This document shows, piece after piece, positions 15,731 to 23,604 of a stretch of 64,000 bases of DNA. Numbering within the stretch: position 1 is the first letter of the stretch; each line of letters starts with the position of its first letter. The notes below the pieces were generated by a model, which saw only the letters and a program-made list of their open reading frames with translations, was not told the origin of the DNA and ran no database searches. This DNA comes from Burkholderia pyrrocinia. GTDB taxonomy: Bacteria > Pseudomonadota > Gammaproteobacteria > Burkholderiales > Burkholderiaceae. The DNA is taken from NCBI RefSeq assembly GCF_003330765.1, contig NZ_CP024902.1, positions 2,728,001 through 2,792,000 on the forward strand. The letters are read 5' to 3'. A program made the position numbers and the translations under genes.

Positions 15731-18244
15731 TCACAGCGGACTGTCGTCATCGCCCGCCGCTACCAGTTCACGCTCGACTTCCAGTTCCTGCTCCGGCTCC
15801 TCGCGCACGTAGTACCATCCGCGCGAACCCGTCGACTCACGCTTGCGCACCCAACCGAGCGACTTCAGCGCCTTGCCAATCCGGCGCTGTTCCGGCAATG
15901 TCCATTTCGACGTGTCGAGCTTCAGGATGTCTGAGAGGATCTCTTCCATCGTCGTGCGCGCAACGTATTCCAGGGCCTTGGCGATCTTGTCCTCGTACAC
16001 GTCACCCTCGTAGCGCTCAGCCTGCTCGATCTCGAACAGCGGTCGCTCCTGCTCGGTCACGTGCCACACGACGCCCGAGCGGTATAGGTGCACGGCTTCG
16101 GCCCAAAGCTGATCACGCACAGCCACGATGCCGTCGATGTCGACGAGAGCACTGACACGCAGCGGCCAATAGCGCCGGTTGCCTGATTCGTCTTTCAGAT
16201 ACGTGTCAAAGTTGACGGAGCCCGCGAACACGCATTGGCGCGGTACGTCGGTCGCCCGCTTGCCGTAGAAGTTACGGAACCGGTCGACGGCCGTCGCGAA
16301 GAAGCTCTTCACCGCCGACGAATCGGCCTTGTTCAGCGAGTCCAGCTCGGCCAGCTCGATCACCCACTTGCCGGCCAGCACCGCGTATGTGTCCTTGTTA
16401 CCGATCTGGATCGGCGTATCGGTGAACCACGGCGCACCGGCCAGCACCTTCAGCGCCGTCGATTTGCGGTACCCCTGCTTGCCTTCGAGGATAAGCACGT
16501 TGTCGACCTTGCAGCCCGGCTCCATCACGCGAGCCACGGCCGCGATCATCCACTTCATGAACGCGAGCTGCACGTAGTCGCTATCGGCCACACGCAGGTA
16601 TGTCGACGGCATCGTGCGCACGCGCGGTACGCCGTCCCATTTCAGCCCTTCGAGATATTCGCTCACGTCATGAAAGTGGGTTGCGTCCGCGACAAGCAGG
16701 ACCGCGTTCATCACGATATCGGTGCGTACCGAGAGGCCGTACCGCTGCGACAACCAGAGCACGCAGCGTTGATCATCCATGTCGGTCCACTCACCTGTCG
16801 TACCTTGCGGGAACGGCGGCGCACGGCGCTTCATCACCCGGCCACCGAAATCGTCCTGCTCAATGACGCCCTGCCATGCCTTGTGGTTCGACAGGATCAG
16901 GTGCACGTTTCCAAGCGTCGGCAGCAGTGTGCCCTTGTCCGACCGCGCGAGATCCTGTTCCCACGTGTGTGCGCCGTTCTCTGCCTCGCGCCCGTCCCAT
17001 TCCGACAGGTTCGCGGCAGCGGACGTCGCGGCGGCTTTCGATTGCGCAGCGTCTGCGGCCGTCACGGCCATCACCGCCGGTCGGATGTCGTCATTCGCTG
17101 GCGCGATGACGCGCAGGATTGCGCCCTGTATCTGAGCCTCAACGGCTTCGAAGCCCTCTTCAACGTGCAGGTCATTGAAATCGGTCAGCTTGCGCTCGCC
17201 GCGATTGGCGAACGCCGGATAGATGACGCTGACGTCGTCGACCGACGCTGCCGCCTCGTACGCGCGCTTCAGACCGGTGTTCTCGAAGCGCTTGCGACGA
17301 AGCGGCATCACGTCGTTACCGTAACTCACCTCGACGTACGGCACGCCGTTGTCGTCACGACGACGCGACGCGGCGATCATGTACCACGTGTTCTTTGCCT
17401 CGATCCGCACCGGATCGGCACCAAACACCAGCTCGCCACGGAACGTGAACTCGTCGGCGAGCCAGTCGCGCATGCGTTGCTCGATCTTCCAGTCATCGTC
17501 GGCGCAGACCAGCACGTGCACATCAGGATACGTTGCACGCAGGTAGCGCACGGCCGGGAGGATGCCGCCCGCGTCAAAGCAGATATTGACTGCGAACGCG
17601 TCGTCGATCGCCATACGGATCGCACGCGCGGTTGCGTAGCCTTCGGCTACCAGCACGACCTGGTCGTCTGCGCAGACCTCGCCGAGCAGATACGAAGCCC
17701 CCTTCTTTTCCATGCCCTTGTTGAAGCGCTTCGCGCCGTCCTGCGTGATCTTCTGCAGGCCGACGAGACGAGCGTCGTCGCCGTACTGATACATCGGAAC
17801 GAATATCGTGCCGTCCGCATCGAAGCGCACGCCTTCAGCCGTGATGTGCTTGCGGTCCAGGTATGCGGACTCGCCATGCTCTGCCGCACGACTCCACTGA
17901 TCGCTCGCCCGGTTCGCGGCGAGCTTTGCCTGCCGAGCCTCCCGCTCGGCCTGCTCGCGCTCGGCCACCTCCTGCCGACGACGGGTTTCGGCGAGCGTTT
18001 CCTCGCTCAACGGTGCACCGCTCCATTCGAAACGTTCGGTGCCCGGATCGTCGCCCGAAAAATGGCCGAACGTGCCGCCATAGCCGATTACCGCGCCCTT
18101 GCTGACAACCTCTCGAAGCTGATACCAGTATTTCTTGCGCGGCCCGTACCGATGATGCTTACCGTCCGCGACCGGATGGCCGGTAGGCAGGTCGGGATGC
18201 CCCGCCGCGCGCAATTGCTGAATGATCTGGTCAAGTGTCGCCAT
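15731..18244 (-). CDS. Phage primase-helicase (Toprim plus VirE/VapE-type ATPase)
   Basis: The 837-residue protein is the replication protein. Residues ~1-60 are a DNA-binding start (MATLDQIIQQLRAAGHPDLP, YGPRKKYWYQL). A Toprim domain follows, with LVAEGYATARAI (Glu201) and VLVCADDD (249-251). The C-terminal half is a VirE/VapE-type P-loop ATPase: GKQGYRKST at 588-596, Walker B WVIELAELDSL at 628-638, then FAGSVNFDTYLKDESGNRRY. It ends in a winged-helix-like acidic tail. The ATG at 18244 follows GGGGAG; the frame upstream lacks family similarity. Gene position corresponds to lambda O/P. Confidence 0.9.
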   Translation of the reverse strand: MATLDQIIQQLRAAGHPDLPTGHPVADGKHHRYGPRKKYWYQLREVVSKGAVIGYGGTFGHFSGDDPGTERFEWSGAPLSEETLAETRRRQEVAEREQAEREARQAKLAANRASDQWSRAAEHGESAYLDRKHITAEGVRFDADGTIFVPMYQYGDDARLVGLQKITQDGAKRFNKGMEKKGASYLLGEVCADDQVVLVAEGYATARAIRMAIDDAFAVNICFDAGGILPAVRYLRATYPDVHVLVCADDDWKIEQRMRDWLADEFTFRGELVFGADPVRIEAKNTWYMIAASRRRDDNGVPYVEVSYGNDVMPLRRKRFENTGLKRAYEAAASVDDVSVIYPAFANRGERKLTDFNDLHVEEGFEAVEAQIQGAILRVIAPANDDIRPAVMAVTAADAAQSKAAATSAAANLSEWDGREAENGAHTWEQDLARSDKGTLLPTLGNVHLILSNHKAWQGVIEQDDFGGRVMKRRAPPFPQGTTGEWTDMDDQRCVLWLSQRYGLSVRTDIVMNAVLLVADATHFHDVSEYLEGLKWDGVPRVRTMPSTYLRVADSDYVQLAFMKWMIAAVARVMEPGCKVDNVLILEGKQGYRKSTALKVLAGAPWFTDTPIQIGNKDTYAVLAGKWVIELAELDSLNKADSSAVKSFFATAVDRFRNFYGKRATDVPRQCVFAGSVNFDTYLKDESGNRRYWPLRVSALVDIDGIVAVRDQLWAEAVHLYRSGVVWHVTEQERPLFEIEQAERYEGDVYEDKIAKALEYVARTTMEEILSDILKLDTSKWTLPEQRRIGKALKSLGWVRKRESTGSRGWYYVREEPEQELEVERELVAAGDDDSPL

Positions 18245-18338
18245 ACGAAAATCTCCCCTCAAAAAGTTGCTTTGGCCGCAACTCGCGGCCCGATCCTCAA
18301 ATTCCCTCAGCCGCGCCCGTGGCAGGCCCGGCGTCCCA

Positions 18339-18506
18339 TTAGCTCTTACCGCCCGCCAGCAAAGCGAACCGAATATCCCGCGCGAGCTTGTGGGAAAAAT
18401 TGCGCCAGATACCGCGCCCGGCCGCATAGCATTGCCGGCTCGTCGGCACGCGGGCGTAATGCGACGCGCCTCGCCGCAACGCACTACTGGTTCCGTTCAC
18501 GTTCAC
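18339..18506 (-). CDS. Possible 55-residue early phage protein
   Basis: A GTG at 18506 with GGAG six bases upstream opens a 55-codon frame (MNVNGTSSALRRGASHYARV then RQCYAAGRGIWRNF, ending FALLAGGKS). It begins 12 bp after the preceding gene and ends 94 bp before the primase start. The basic, one-helix composition resembles the small host-takeover or DNA-binding proteins common in phage early operons, but I know no family for it. Confidence 0.4.
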   Translation of the reverse strand: MNVNGTSSALRRGASHYARVPTSRQCYAAGRGIWRNFSHKLARDIRFALLAGGKS

Positions 18507-18518
18507 TTCGGTCTCCGG

Positions 18519-18902
18519 TTATTTGCCGCGCAGTCGACGCCACTCAGCGGTCATGCGTTCGTCGAATGCGGAAAGGTCGGCCGCGCAGAGCTGGCCGACG
18601 ATCTGATCGCGGAACGCGTGACGTTCCGCCTTGGTAGAAAGTGCCGCACACATGCGAGCGGCCGTGACGTTGAACGCGTCGACTCGACCGACGCGCTGCG
18701 CTTCCGCGAGGAACACGCCAATGCGATCTGGAAACGTCGCGATCAGGTCGGCGAGGAGCCGGCCGGACTGATCCGGAGCGACATCGAACCGTTCGGCGAG
18801 CGCGGCCGTTGCACATGCAAGCTGTTGCGCGTGTCCACAGCACAACTCGACCTGCTCGCGCGCTACGCGACAACACCCCATGCCAGGCTTGAATCGCTCC
18901 AT
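18519..18902 (-). CDS. Early phage protein, unknown, helical
   Basis: The 127-residue product starts one base after the stop of the CP76-like gene (TGAAATG), so it is probably translated by coupling. It is mostly helical (CGHAQQLACATAALAERFDV, GRLLADLIATFPDRIGVFLA) and ends in a basic EWRRLRGK. Six cysteines lie in the first 30 residues (GMGCCRVA, ELCCGHA, ACAT). No family is recognised. It lies between the CII-position regulator and the replication gene. Confidence 0.65.
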   Translation of the reverse strand: MERFKPGMGCCRVAREQVELCCGHAQQLACATAALAERFDVAPDQSGRLLADLIATFPDRIGVFLAEAQRVGRVDAFNVTAARMCAALSTKAERHAFRDQIVGQLCAADLSAFDERMTAEWRRLRGK

Positions 18903-18903
18903 T

Positions 18904-19461
18904 TCAGCGACGACGACGTTTAGCGAGGTTGCGGGCCGCGTGGATCAGCTTCTGGAACAAGCGCTGTCCCTTTCGCCCCGTCGCGATGATCTCCTCGGCC
19001 TTGCGGTCATCGATCCGCTGATCTTCAAGCGCGCGCGTCACGTCGTCGGCAACGCGACCGACATGCGCCTGCAGGTGCAGGGTTGTCGAGACAAGATGCA
19101 TCGTGCCCGGCTCAAGCGCTTCATCTACCCCGTGGTCGTCGACATGCTCGGCGACCAACCCAAAGCGAGCGTTCAGGGCGTGCAGCGCGTCGAGCGCATG
19201 CACGCTCGCCTCGGTCTTTTCCTGCATCCACTCGATCAACAGCTCGAACATTTCCATCGACAAGCGGCTGTCGCCAACACCACGAAGGCGCAGACGCAGC
19301 GACTCGGTCGTGACGTTCTTACCGCGTCGGATGGTCAGGTAGTTCGCCGCGTCGGCAACGCCGCCGGGCGTGTCGCGAACGGACGTATAGAGGACGTCCA
19401 GCCATTCGGTACTGTCGTATCGGCAGGTCATAGGGGGAGATTGGTAGACAGTGGCTTTCAT
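18904..19461 (-). CDS. Phage regulatory protein CII-position (CP76 family)
   Basis: The 185-residue frame contains the CP76/phage-CII motif series: DVLYTSVRDTPGGVADAANY, then NVTTESLRLRLRGVGDSRLS with a helix-turn-helix, then MFELLIEWMQEKTEASVHAL. Family members regulate the lysis-lysogeny decision and occupy the cII slot after cro. I use ATG 19461; ATG 19431 (MTCRYDSTEW) is possible and neither has a clear ribosome site. The C-terminus is basic (AARNLAKRRRR). Confidence 0.78.
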   Translation of the reverse strand: MKATVYQSPPMTCRYDSTEWLDVLYTSVRDTPGGVADAANYLTIRRGKNVTTESLRLRLRGVGDSRLSMEMFELLIEWMQEKTEASVHALDALHALNARFGLVAEHVDDHGVDEALEPGTMHLVSTTLHLQAHVGRVADDVTRALEDQRIDDRKAEEIIATGRKGQRLFQKLIHAARNLAKRRRR

Positions 19462-19540
19462 CCTGTCGCGCACTCGAAGCCACAACTAAGATTTGGCTCA
19501 TGAGGTGCGTAACGGCTGCGGTCACGCAACAGCGAGTGCT

Positions 19541-19750
19541 TCACAACGACTCGTCGTGTGAATCTAGAGAGGCAAACAGGTCGGGACGCGCGAGCTTCAA
19601 GAACAACAGACGCGCTCGCGGAATGCCGTTTCGACGCCATTCCGATACGGACGGCATCCGGACTTCGCAAAGTTGAGCGGTTGCAGCCGTACCGCCAAAT
19701 GCTTCGATCACGGCGCACGCGTACGGGTCTCGATTCAGGAGCGTATTCAT
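19541..19750 (-). CDS. Cro-like helix-turn-helix protein (YdaS type)
   Basis: The 69-residue product (MNTLLNRDPYACAVIEAFGG, then TAATAQLCEVRMPSVSEWRR, ending SLDSHDESL) has the single helix-turn-helix of YdaS/Cro-type proteins. It is divergent from the repressor across 70 bp of operator DNA. Its predicted promoter (-35 TTGCAT at 19780-19785, -10 TAACAT at 19757-19762) places the RNA start at or next to the ATG, and no ribosome site is visible, so it is probably leaderless. It would shut off repressor synthesis and start the leftward early operon. Confidence 0.8.
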   Translation of the reverse strand: MNTLLNRDPYACAVIEAFGGTAATAQLCEVRMPSVSEWRRNGIPRARLLFLKLARPDLFASLDSHDESL

Positions 19751-19756
19751 GCCGTC

Positions 19757-19785
19757 ATGTTAGGCGCTCCTTATACGAAATGCAA
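19757..19785 (-). promoter_or_regulatory. Leftward early promoter (PR equivalent)
   Basis: On the minus strand, TTGCAT and TAACAT are separated by 17 bp. Operators overlap both elements. The layout is nearly the same as that of the rightward promoter at 20635-20663. Confidence 0.7.
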
Positions 19786-19821
19786 GGCATTCCTAATGCC
19801 CATTCAGTTAGGCTTTCCTAA
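19760..19821. promoter_or_regulatory. Right operator cluster, three TTAGG-N4-CCTAA sites
   Basis: Three 14-bp sites lie between cro and the repressor: TTAGGCGCTCCTTA (19760-19773), CAAGGCATTCCTAA (19783-19796) and TTAGGCTTTCCTAA (19808-19821). The first covers the cro -10, the second lies against its -35, and the third ends on the A of the repressor ATG. This resembles the tripartite OR of lambda. Confidence 0.72.
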
Positions 19822-20249
19822 TGACGACACTAGCCGAACGCCTGGAACAGGCAATGAAGTTGCCGCCCGAGAAAAAGGCTGCGGATCTGGCGCGAGCGTG
19901 CCGAGTGCGAGCGCCCTCGGTCAGCGACTGGTTAAGCGGTAAGACGAAAAAAATGGAAGGCGCGAATTTGCTACTCGCGGCCGAATTCCTGAACGTCGAT
20001 CCCTGGTGGCTTGCCACCGGTGAAGGACAGATGGAGCGCCGAGCCAATGCACCCGCCCCACAGAGACAGGAGACGCTAGGCGCACATGCTCAAGCGCTGG
20101 TCGACGCGCTCGCCAAAGCAGATAAGGTCGGGTTGCCATCTGCAGCGTTTGTCGCGCTGCTTGAAACCCTCAAGGTGTTTGAAGACCTGCGCGGGCGGCA
20201 GTCTGGTGATCTTCTCGATCTGAATGCCCCTGACCCACAAGAGGGGTAA
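19821..20249 (+). CDS. Short CI-type prophage repressor lacking peptidase domain
   Basis: The 142-residue protein has an N-terminal XRE helix-turn-helix (MTTLAERLEQAMKLPPEKKA, DLARACRVRAPSVSDWLSGK, TKKMEGANLLLAAEFLNVD). This start is that of S24-type phage repressors, but the S24 self-cleavage domain is missing. In its place are ~65 residues forming two likely helices (LGAHAQALVDALAKADKVG, FVALLETLKVFEDL). The ATG overlaps an operator and has no leader, so it may be translated from a leaderless mRNA. It would hold lysogeny by binding the operators on both sides, but RecA-driven self-cleavage is not expected. Confidence 0.8.
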   Translation: MTTLAERLEQAMKLPPEKKAADLARACRVRAPSVSDWLSGKTKKMEGANLLLAAEFLNVDPWWLATGEGQMERRANAPAPQRQETLGAHAQALVDALAKADKVGLPSAAFVALLETLKVFEDLRGRQSGDLLDLNAPDPQEG

Positions 20250-20469
20250 GGTTCCAGTCGAATACTGCAGCTCTACGGTGCGTTCCGACCTGCCCGGAAC
20301 GTATTCCGCGACCTCTGATCGGGCCGCCAAGAAGCTCCACATCCCAATCGAAGTCTTCACTGCCATGCGGGCCGATGACCCGCACTAGCACACCGATACG
20401 CGATCGATTCCGGCATCGACTGACGATCGCCACATCGCCCGGTTTGCAGCGCAATTCCCCTGTTGACAT
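20170..20469 (-). CDS. LexA-controlled small protein convergent with the repressor, candidate antirepressor
   Basis: From ATG 20469 the frame gives 99 residues: STGELRCKPGDVAIVSRCRN, then IGVLVRVIGPHG, DWDVELLGGPIRGRG and DWNLTPLVGQGHSD. The CKPGD-(A/V)-I-V and DW-V-LGG-P pattern belongs to a family of small beta-rich phage proteins of unknown role. Its last 80 bp overlap the repressor 3' end on the other strand. A perfect LexA-type box sits in its predicted promoter. SOS-induced expression could inactivate the repressor by protein binding or by opposing transcription; both are inference. Confidence 0.68.
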   Translation of the reverse strand: MSTGELRCKPGDVAIVSRCRNRSRIGVLVRVIGPHGSEDFDWDVELLGGPIRGRGIRSGQVGTHRRAAVFDWNLTPLVGQGHSDREDHQTAARAGLQTP

Positions 20470-20512
20470 AGCCCCGCAACAACCTCCCCTCGGCAATATT
20501 TTCGCTTAATCA

Positions 20513-20541
20513 CTGTATAAACATACAGTATTTAATCGTAA
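20513..20541 (-). promoter_or_regulatory. LexA (SOS) box and minus-strand promoter
   Basis: CTGTATAAACATACAG (20513-20528) fits the beta/gamma-proteobacterial LexA consensus CTGT-N8-ACAG and is a near-perfect palindrome. On the minus strand it covers a -10 TATACA (20514-20519) with -35 TTACGA (20536-20541) and a 16-bp spacer. Bound LexA would block this promoter, which faces the 20170-20469 gene. Confidence 0.75.
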
Positions 20542-20621
20542 GAATACAACACCTTTCAAAGAGATTCGCTGTGTTCGCCTCATGCCGAACACGACGACGA
20601 ATCGCGATGCCATCGAAAGAG

Positions 20622-20660
20622 TTAGGAATTCCTATTGCAAATTGACAAAGGAATGCCTAA
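20622..20660. promoter_or_regulatory. Left operator cluster, two TTAGG-N4-CCTAA sites
   Basis: TTAGGAATTCCTAT (20622-20635) and AAAGGAATGCCTAA (20647-20660) share the core of the sites at 19760-19821. They flank and overlap the -35 and -10 of the rightward promoter, the OL position in a lambda-like layout. Confidence 0.72.
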
Positions 20661-20663
20661 CAT
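20635..20663 (+). promoter_or_regulatory. Rightward early promoter (PL equivalent)
   Basis: TTGCAA (20635-20640) and TAACAT (20658-20663) are separated by 17 bp. The -10 hexamer and spacer length are the same as at the leftward promoter, and operators lie in matching places. It reads toward the 20706-26034 gene series. Confidence 0.7.
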
Positions 20664-20705
20664 TCGACTCCAACGCTGCCGTTCGCGCAGTCATCGGAGA
20701 AGCCC

Positions 20706-20924
20706 ATGAAAATGTTCGACCATCAGTCCACCGATCGCCACGAATGGCTTCGTGACGAACACGCGCCCCGTATCACGCCATCCGAGCCGGCCCGTCAAAG
20801 CAACTTTGAGAAGTCGAAGATCTTCCGCTGGACGGTCGTCGCCGCTTTGCTGTTTGTCGTCGTGAACGTGTTCCAAGACGACCCGGTCGTCGCACCGACG
20901 ACCGCGTACCACGTCACCGTCTAA
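20706..20924 (+). CDS. Small single-pass membrane protein, first rightward early gene
   Basis: The 72-residue product has a charged cytoplasmic-looking start (MKMFDHQSTDRHEWLRDEHA), then one membrane helix at residues ~41-57 (FRWTVVAALLFVVVNVF), then a short tail. The ATG follows CGGAGAAG. It is the first gene after the operator-controlled promoter, the position of superinfection-exclusion or membrane-acting early proteins in other phages, but no family match is known to me. Confidence 0.72.
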   Translation: MKMFDHQSTDRHEWLRDEHAPRITPSEPARQSNFEKSKIFRWTVVAALLFVVVNVFQDDPVVAPTTAYHVTV

Positions 20925-20974
20925 ACCGCCCCGATCCTGCCGGGGCGAGCGCCTCCGGCGTCATGGAGACCACC

Positions 20975-21337
20975 ATGCCGCGTTTCAAAGTCAAACCCCT
21001 TCCCCTCGTCGACCTCGAACGTCGCGACACCCTGTCGCTTCGCACGATCGTCCACTACGACCCGAATGCACGACGCCCCTCGACGCCAATCCTCGTCGGC
21101 AAGTACGTTGTGGGCCGCCGCCCCTTGCCCGATAGCGTCCATACGCTTTACATGATCCTCGACGGGGCCGAGATCGCCCACTCGCAGATCTCGATTCCGA
21201 GCGAAGGCGACTGCGCGTCCGCTATCAAGCGCCTGCGCGATGCGAAGCGCGCAGCGGGCTTGGCAGCATCGAAGGCGATCAACAAGGCGAAGAAACCCTC
21301 CAAGGCTCGCAGCCAGACGGCCGAGGAGGTTGCGTAA
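20975..21337 (+). CDS. Early phage protein, unknown
   Basis: The start at ATG 20975 (MPRFKVKPLPLVDLERRDTL) has GGAG eight bases upstream; ATG 20963 overlaps that site and is less likely. The 120-residue protein has a beta-rich middle (GKYVVGRRPLPDSVHTLYMI, GAEIAHSQISIPSEG) and a basic, Ala/Lys-rich C-terminal helix (AASKAINKAKKPSKAR). Its stop overlaps the ParB-like gene start by one base. Confidence 0.7.
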   Translation: MPRFKVKPLPLVDLERRDTLSLRTIVHYDPNARRPSTPILVGKYVVGRRPLPDSVHTLYMILDGAEIAHSQISIPSEGDCASAIKRLRDAKRAAGLAASKAINKAKKPSKARSQTAEEVA

Positions 21338-22686
21338 TGGACGACCGCACGCAACAACTCGACCTGACCGCGCCGATCCCGACCGGGAACACGAAGACTG
21401 CCGCAGCCGCAGCGGGCGCAACGTCGGCAGACCTGTGGATGGTCCCCTACGGTCAACTTCACTATGATCCGGCCGACAACATCCGACCGGTTGACCCCGA
21501 GTGGGTGACGCACCTCACTGCATTGATCGTCGAGAACGGGTACGACAAGGGCTCGCCGCTGCATTGCTACGCGCGAAAGGTCGACGGGAAGGATCTGCTT
21601 TACGTGTACAAGGGGCAGCACCGCTACCTCGCGGCCGGCAAGGCAATCGAGGCCGGCAAGGACGTCGGCAAGATCCCCGTCGTCGTTCGTGATGCAAAGA
21701 CGGTTAACCGCGCCGACATGGTGATCGACGGCTACCTGAGCAACGACAGCAAGCGATCGTCGCCGCTCGATCTGGCGGCCGCTGTTGCCGAGCTTCGCGA
21801 CATTCACGGCATGACCCTCGCGGCGATCTGCAAGCGCCTGAATGTCACTGACCAATCAATCCGCGACGTCGGCCTGCTCGAACGCGCACCGGTCGAACTG
21901 CACCAGATGGTTCGCGACGGCGCGGTCGCCGGCACGCTCGCGATCGAACAGATCCGCGAACATGGGGCAGACAAGGCACTGGACCGGCTGCAGAAAGGCG
22001 CGGCGAAGGCCGCTGCGTCAGGCAAGGCCCGCGTAACGAAGAAACACCTCGACGCAGCGCCCCAGCCGTCGCCGGCCGCAGACGCGCCTGTCGAGGCACA
22101 GGCGCCAGCCCAAACGCCCGCACGCCCGACCGCGCCCACCAAGATCAGCGAGAAGCAATCAAAGCAGCTTTTGCAGGCACTGCAGGCCGTGCTGCATGAC
22201 CCGGTATTCGGCAAGCTTTCTCCGGGCACTATCGACGCCGTAGATATCGCGCTCAAGCCGCTCGCAGATATGCTCGATGCAACGTCGGTACGCAAAACCG
22301 CGTATGCAATTGCCACCGCGAACGAACACGGCGTCTATACGCCGACAGACGTCGTAACCGCGCCGAAGCAACAGCGCACCGGACGAAGCCCGGCAGAAAT
22401 TCGTGTCGCGCTGATTGCGGAAGGTGAGTGGATCTACGGCATGGATTACACGATCGGGATGGCCGGCGGCGCATCGCCGTGCTCATACCACGAGGGAATG
22501 CCGACCCATCCAACCCGCGTGCAGGCAATTCGCGGGGCCGTGCGCGACCTCACCCGCCGCATCGAGACGAGCCCCACCATGTCGAAAGCCAAGGAGACTG
22601 CCAGCGTGCGTAAGTGGCTCGACAAGCTGTATGCGATGCCCGACCCCGACTGGACGTCGGAAATGGCGCTGGAGACGCCCAAATGA
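21337..22686 (+). CDS. ParB/Srx-type domain protein, early phage gene
   Basis: The 449-residue protein has a ParB-type N-terminal domain with the nucleotide-binding signature YKGQHRYLAAGKAIE (GQHR at 93-96), followed by a ParB central helix-turn-helix (MTLAAICKRLNVTDQSIRDV). A Pro/Ala linker (residues ~240-270) leads to an unassigned C-terminal domain with GEWIYGMDYTIGMAGGASPC and two late helices. No ParA partner is present, so plasmid-type partitioning is unlikely. ParB-like phage proteins may regulate transcription or cut DNA. The ribosome site GAGGAGG is strong. Confidence 0.82.
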   Translation: MDDRTQQLDLTAPIPTGNTKTAAAAAGATSADLWMVPYGQLHYDPADNIRPVDPEWVTHLTALIVENGYDKGSPLHCYARKVDGKDLLYVYKGQHRYLAAGKAIEAGKDVGKIPVVVRDAKTVNRADMVIDGYLSNDSKRSSPLDLAAAVAELRDIHGMTLAAICKRLNVTDQSIRDVGLLERAPVELHQMVRDGAVAGTLAIEQIREHGADKALDRLQKGAAKAAASGKARVTKKHLDAAPQPSPAADAPVEAQAPAQTPARPTAPTKISEKQSKQLLQALQAVLHDPVFGKLSPGTIDAVDIALKPLADMLDATSVRKTAYAIATANEHGVYTPTDVVTAPKQQRTGRSPAEIRVALIAEGEWIYGMDYTIGMAGGASPCSYHEGMPTHPTRVQAIRGAVRDLTRRIETSPTMSKAKETASVRKWLDKLYAMPDPDWTSEMALETPK

Positions 22687-23132
22687 CCTCGCGCCCGGCC
22701 CTTTCTACCCTACGTCCGCTGCCGCGAAAGCGGGAACACGCGAAGAACCGCCCGGCTATCGCACTGGCGAGCGTCAACGGCACTTCGATGCAGTCGAACA
22801 GCGACGGGCTGACGCCCGCAAAAGCGATCCAGAAAGACGAAGCGCCGCTCGCGCGGCGCAAACCTATCCAGACGAACGAAGCCTTGGCGGATGCCCGCCA
22901 AGGCAGGCTCGCGCGACTCGACGCCCTTCGCATCGAGATCCGCGACCTAATCACCGAGATCTCGCACGCAGCCGACGTCGAGCTGCTGGACCTGATGGCC
23001 AACGAGATCGGATCGTTCGCTCGCCACAAGGCAGCGCAGGATGCGCGCGCCTGGGCCGCAACCGCCGGCATCACGCTGGAAACCGGTTTGATGCAGCTCG
23101 GCCGCGCACTGCCACAACACAAAGCAAAGTGA
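22683..23132 (+). CDS. Early phage protein, unknown, helical
   Basis: The ATG at 22683 overlaps the preceding stop (AAATGA), so translation is coupled. The 149-residue product has a basic disordered N-terminus (LSTLRPLPRKREHAKNRPA) and a helical C-terminal half (RLDALRIEIRDLITEISHAA, DVELLDLMANEIGSF). No recognised domain. Confidence 0.65.
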   Translation: MTSRPALSTLRPLPRKREHAKNRPAIALASVNGTSMQSNSDGLTPAKAIQKDEAPLARRKPIQTNEALADARQGRLARLDALRIEIRDLITEISHAADVELLDLMANEIGSFARHKAAQDARAWAATAGITLETGLMQLGRALPQHKAK

Positions 23133-23133
23133 A

Positions 23134-23592
23134 ATGACCCGACGCAACAGTCCTTTTGAAGTCTGCGGGCTCAAACCAATCAGGCAGGACAGCGAAGGTC
23201 CCCTCTTTAACCCTGCCGAAGCTGCCACGATGGTTGCGAATTACATCAATGCAGACACACACTACTTTCAGCGAAAAACAAAAGATATGAATACCGATTT
23301 TGCAAAAGCCGAATCCGCCACCCAAGATGCGATCGCACTCTTCGAGCGTTCACTGTCTCGCATGGTCGACGCCGAAAAGCAAGTTGCTGAGTCCACGAAA
23401 AAAGCAGCGGGGAGTGTTCGGAAGTCTGCAAACGAACTCGGCGATACGATGCAACGTCTCTTGAAAACGGCGGATATCGACCGCCTTGAACGGTACGCAA
23501 CCGTCCTCGAACGCATGGCAACCGCTATGCACGCATTGGCTACCTTGGAGATCGACGGCAAGCTCGATCGTATTGTCAGCGCCATTCGATAA
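23134..23592 (+). CDS. Coiled-coil early phage protein, unknown
   Basis: The 152-residue product starts one base after the previous stop. After a short variable start (GLKPIRQDSEGPLFN), residues ~45-150 are almost wholly helical with a heptad-like pattern (AESATQDAIALFERSLSRMV, AEKQVAESTKKAAGSVRKSA, DIDRLERYATVLERMATAM). Base composition is less GC-rich than the phage structural genes. Function unknown. Confidence 0.68.
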   Translation: MTRRNSPFEVCGLKPIRQDSEGPLFNPAEAATMVANYINADTHYFQRKTKDMNTDFAKAESATQDAIALFERSLSRMVDAEKQVAESTKKAAGSVRKSANELGDTMQRLLKTADIDRLERYATVLERMATAMHALATLEIDGKLDRIVSAIR

Positions 23593-23604
23593 CCGGGGAA
23601 AGTC

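Noticed and set aside
16235..18637. 800-residue plus-strand frame opposite the primase-helicase
   Set aside because: It mirrors a well-supported minus-strand gene and shows no domain.
20076..20366. 96-residue minus-strand frame over the repressor 3' end
   Set aside because: It overlaps the better-supported SOS-box gene in another frame and lacks a ribosome site.
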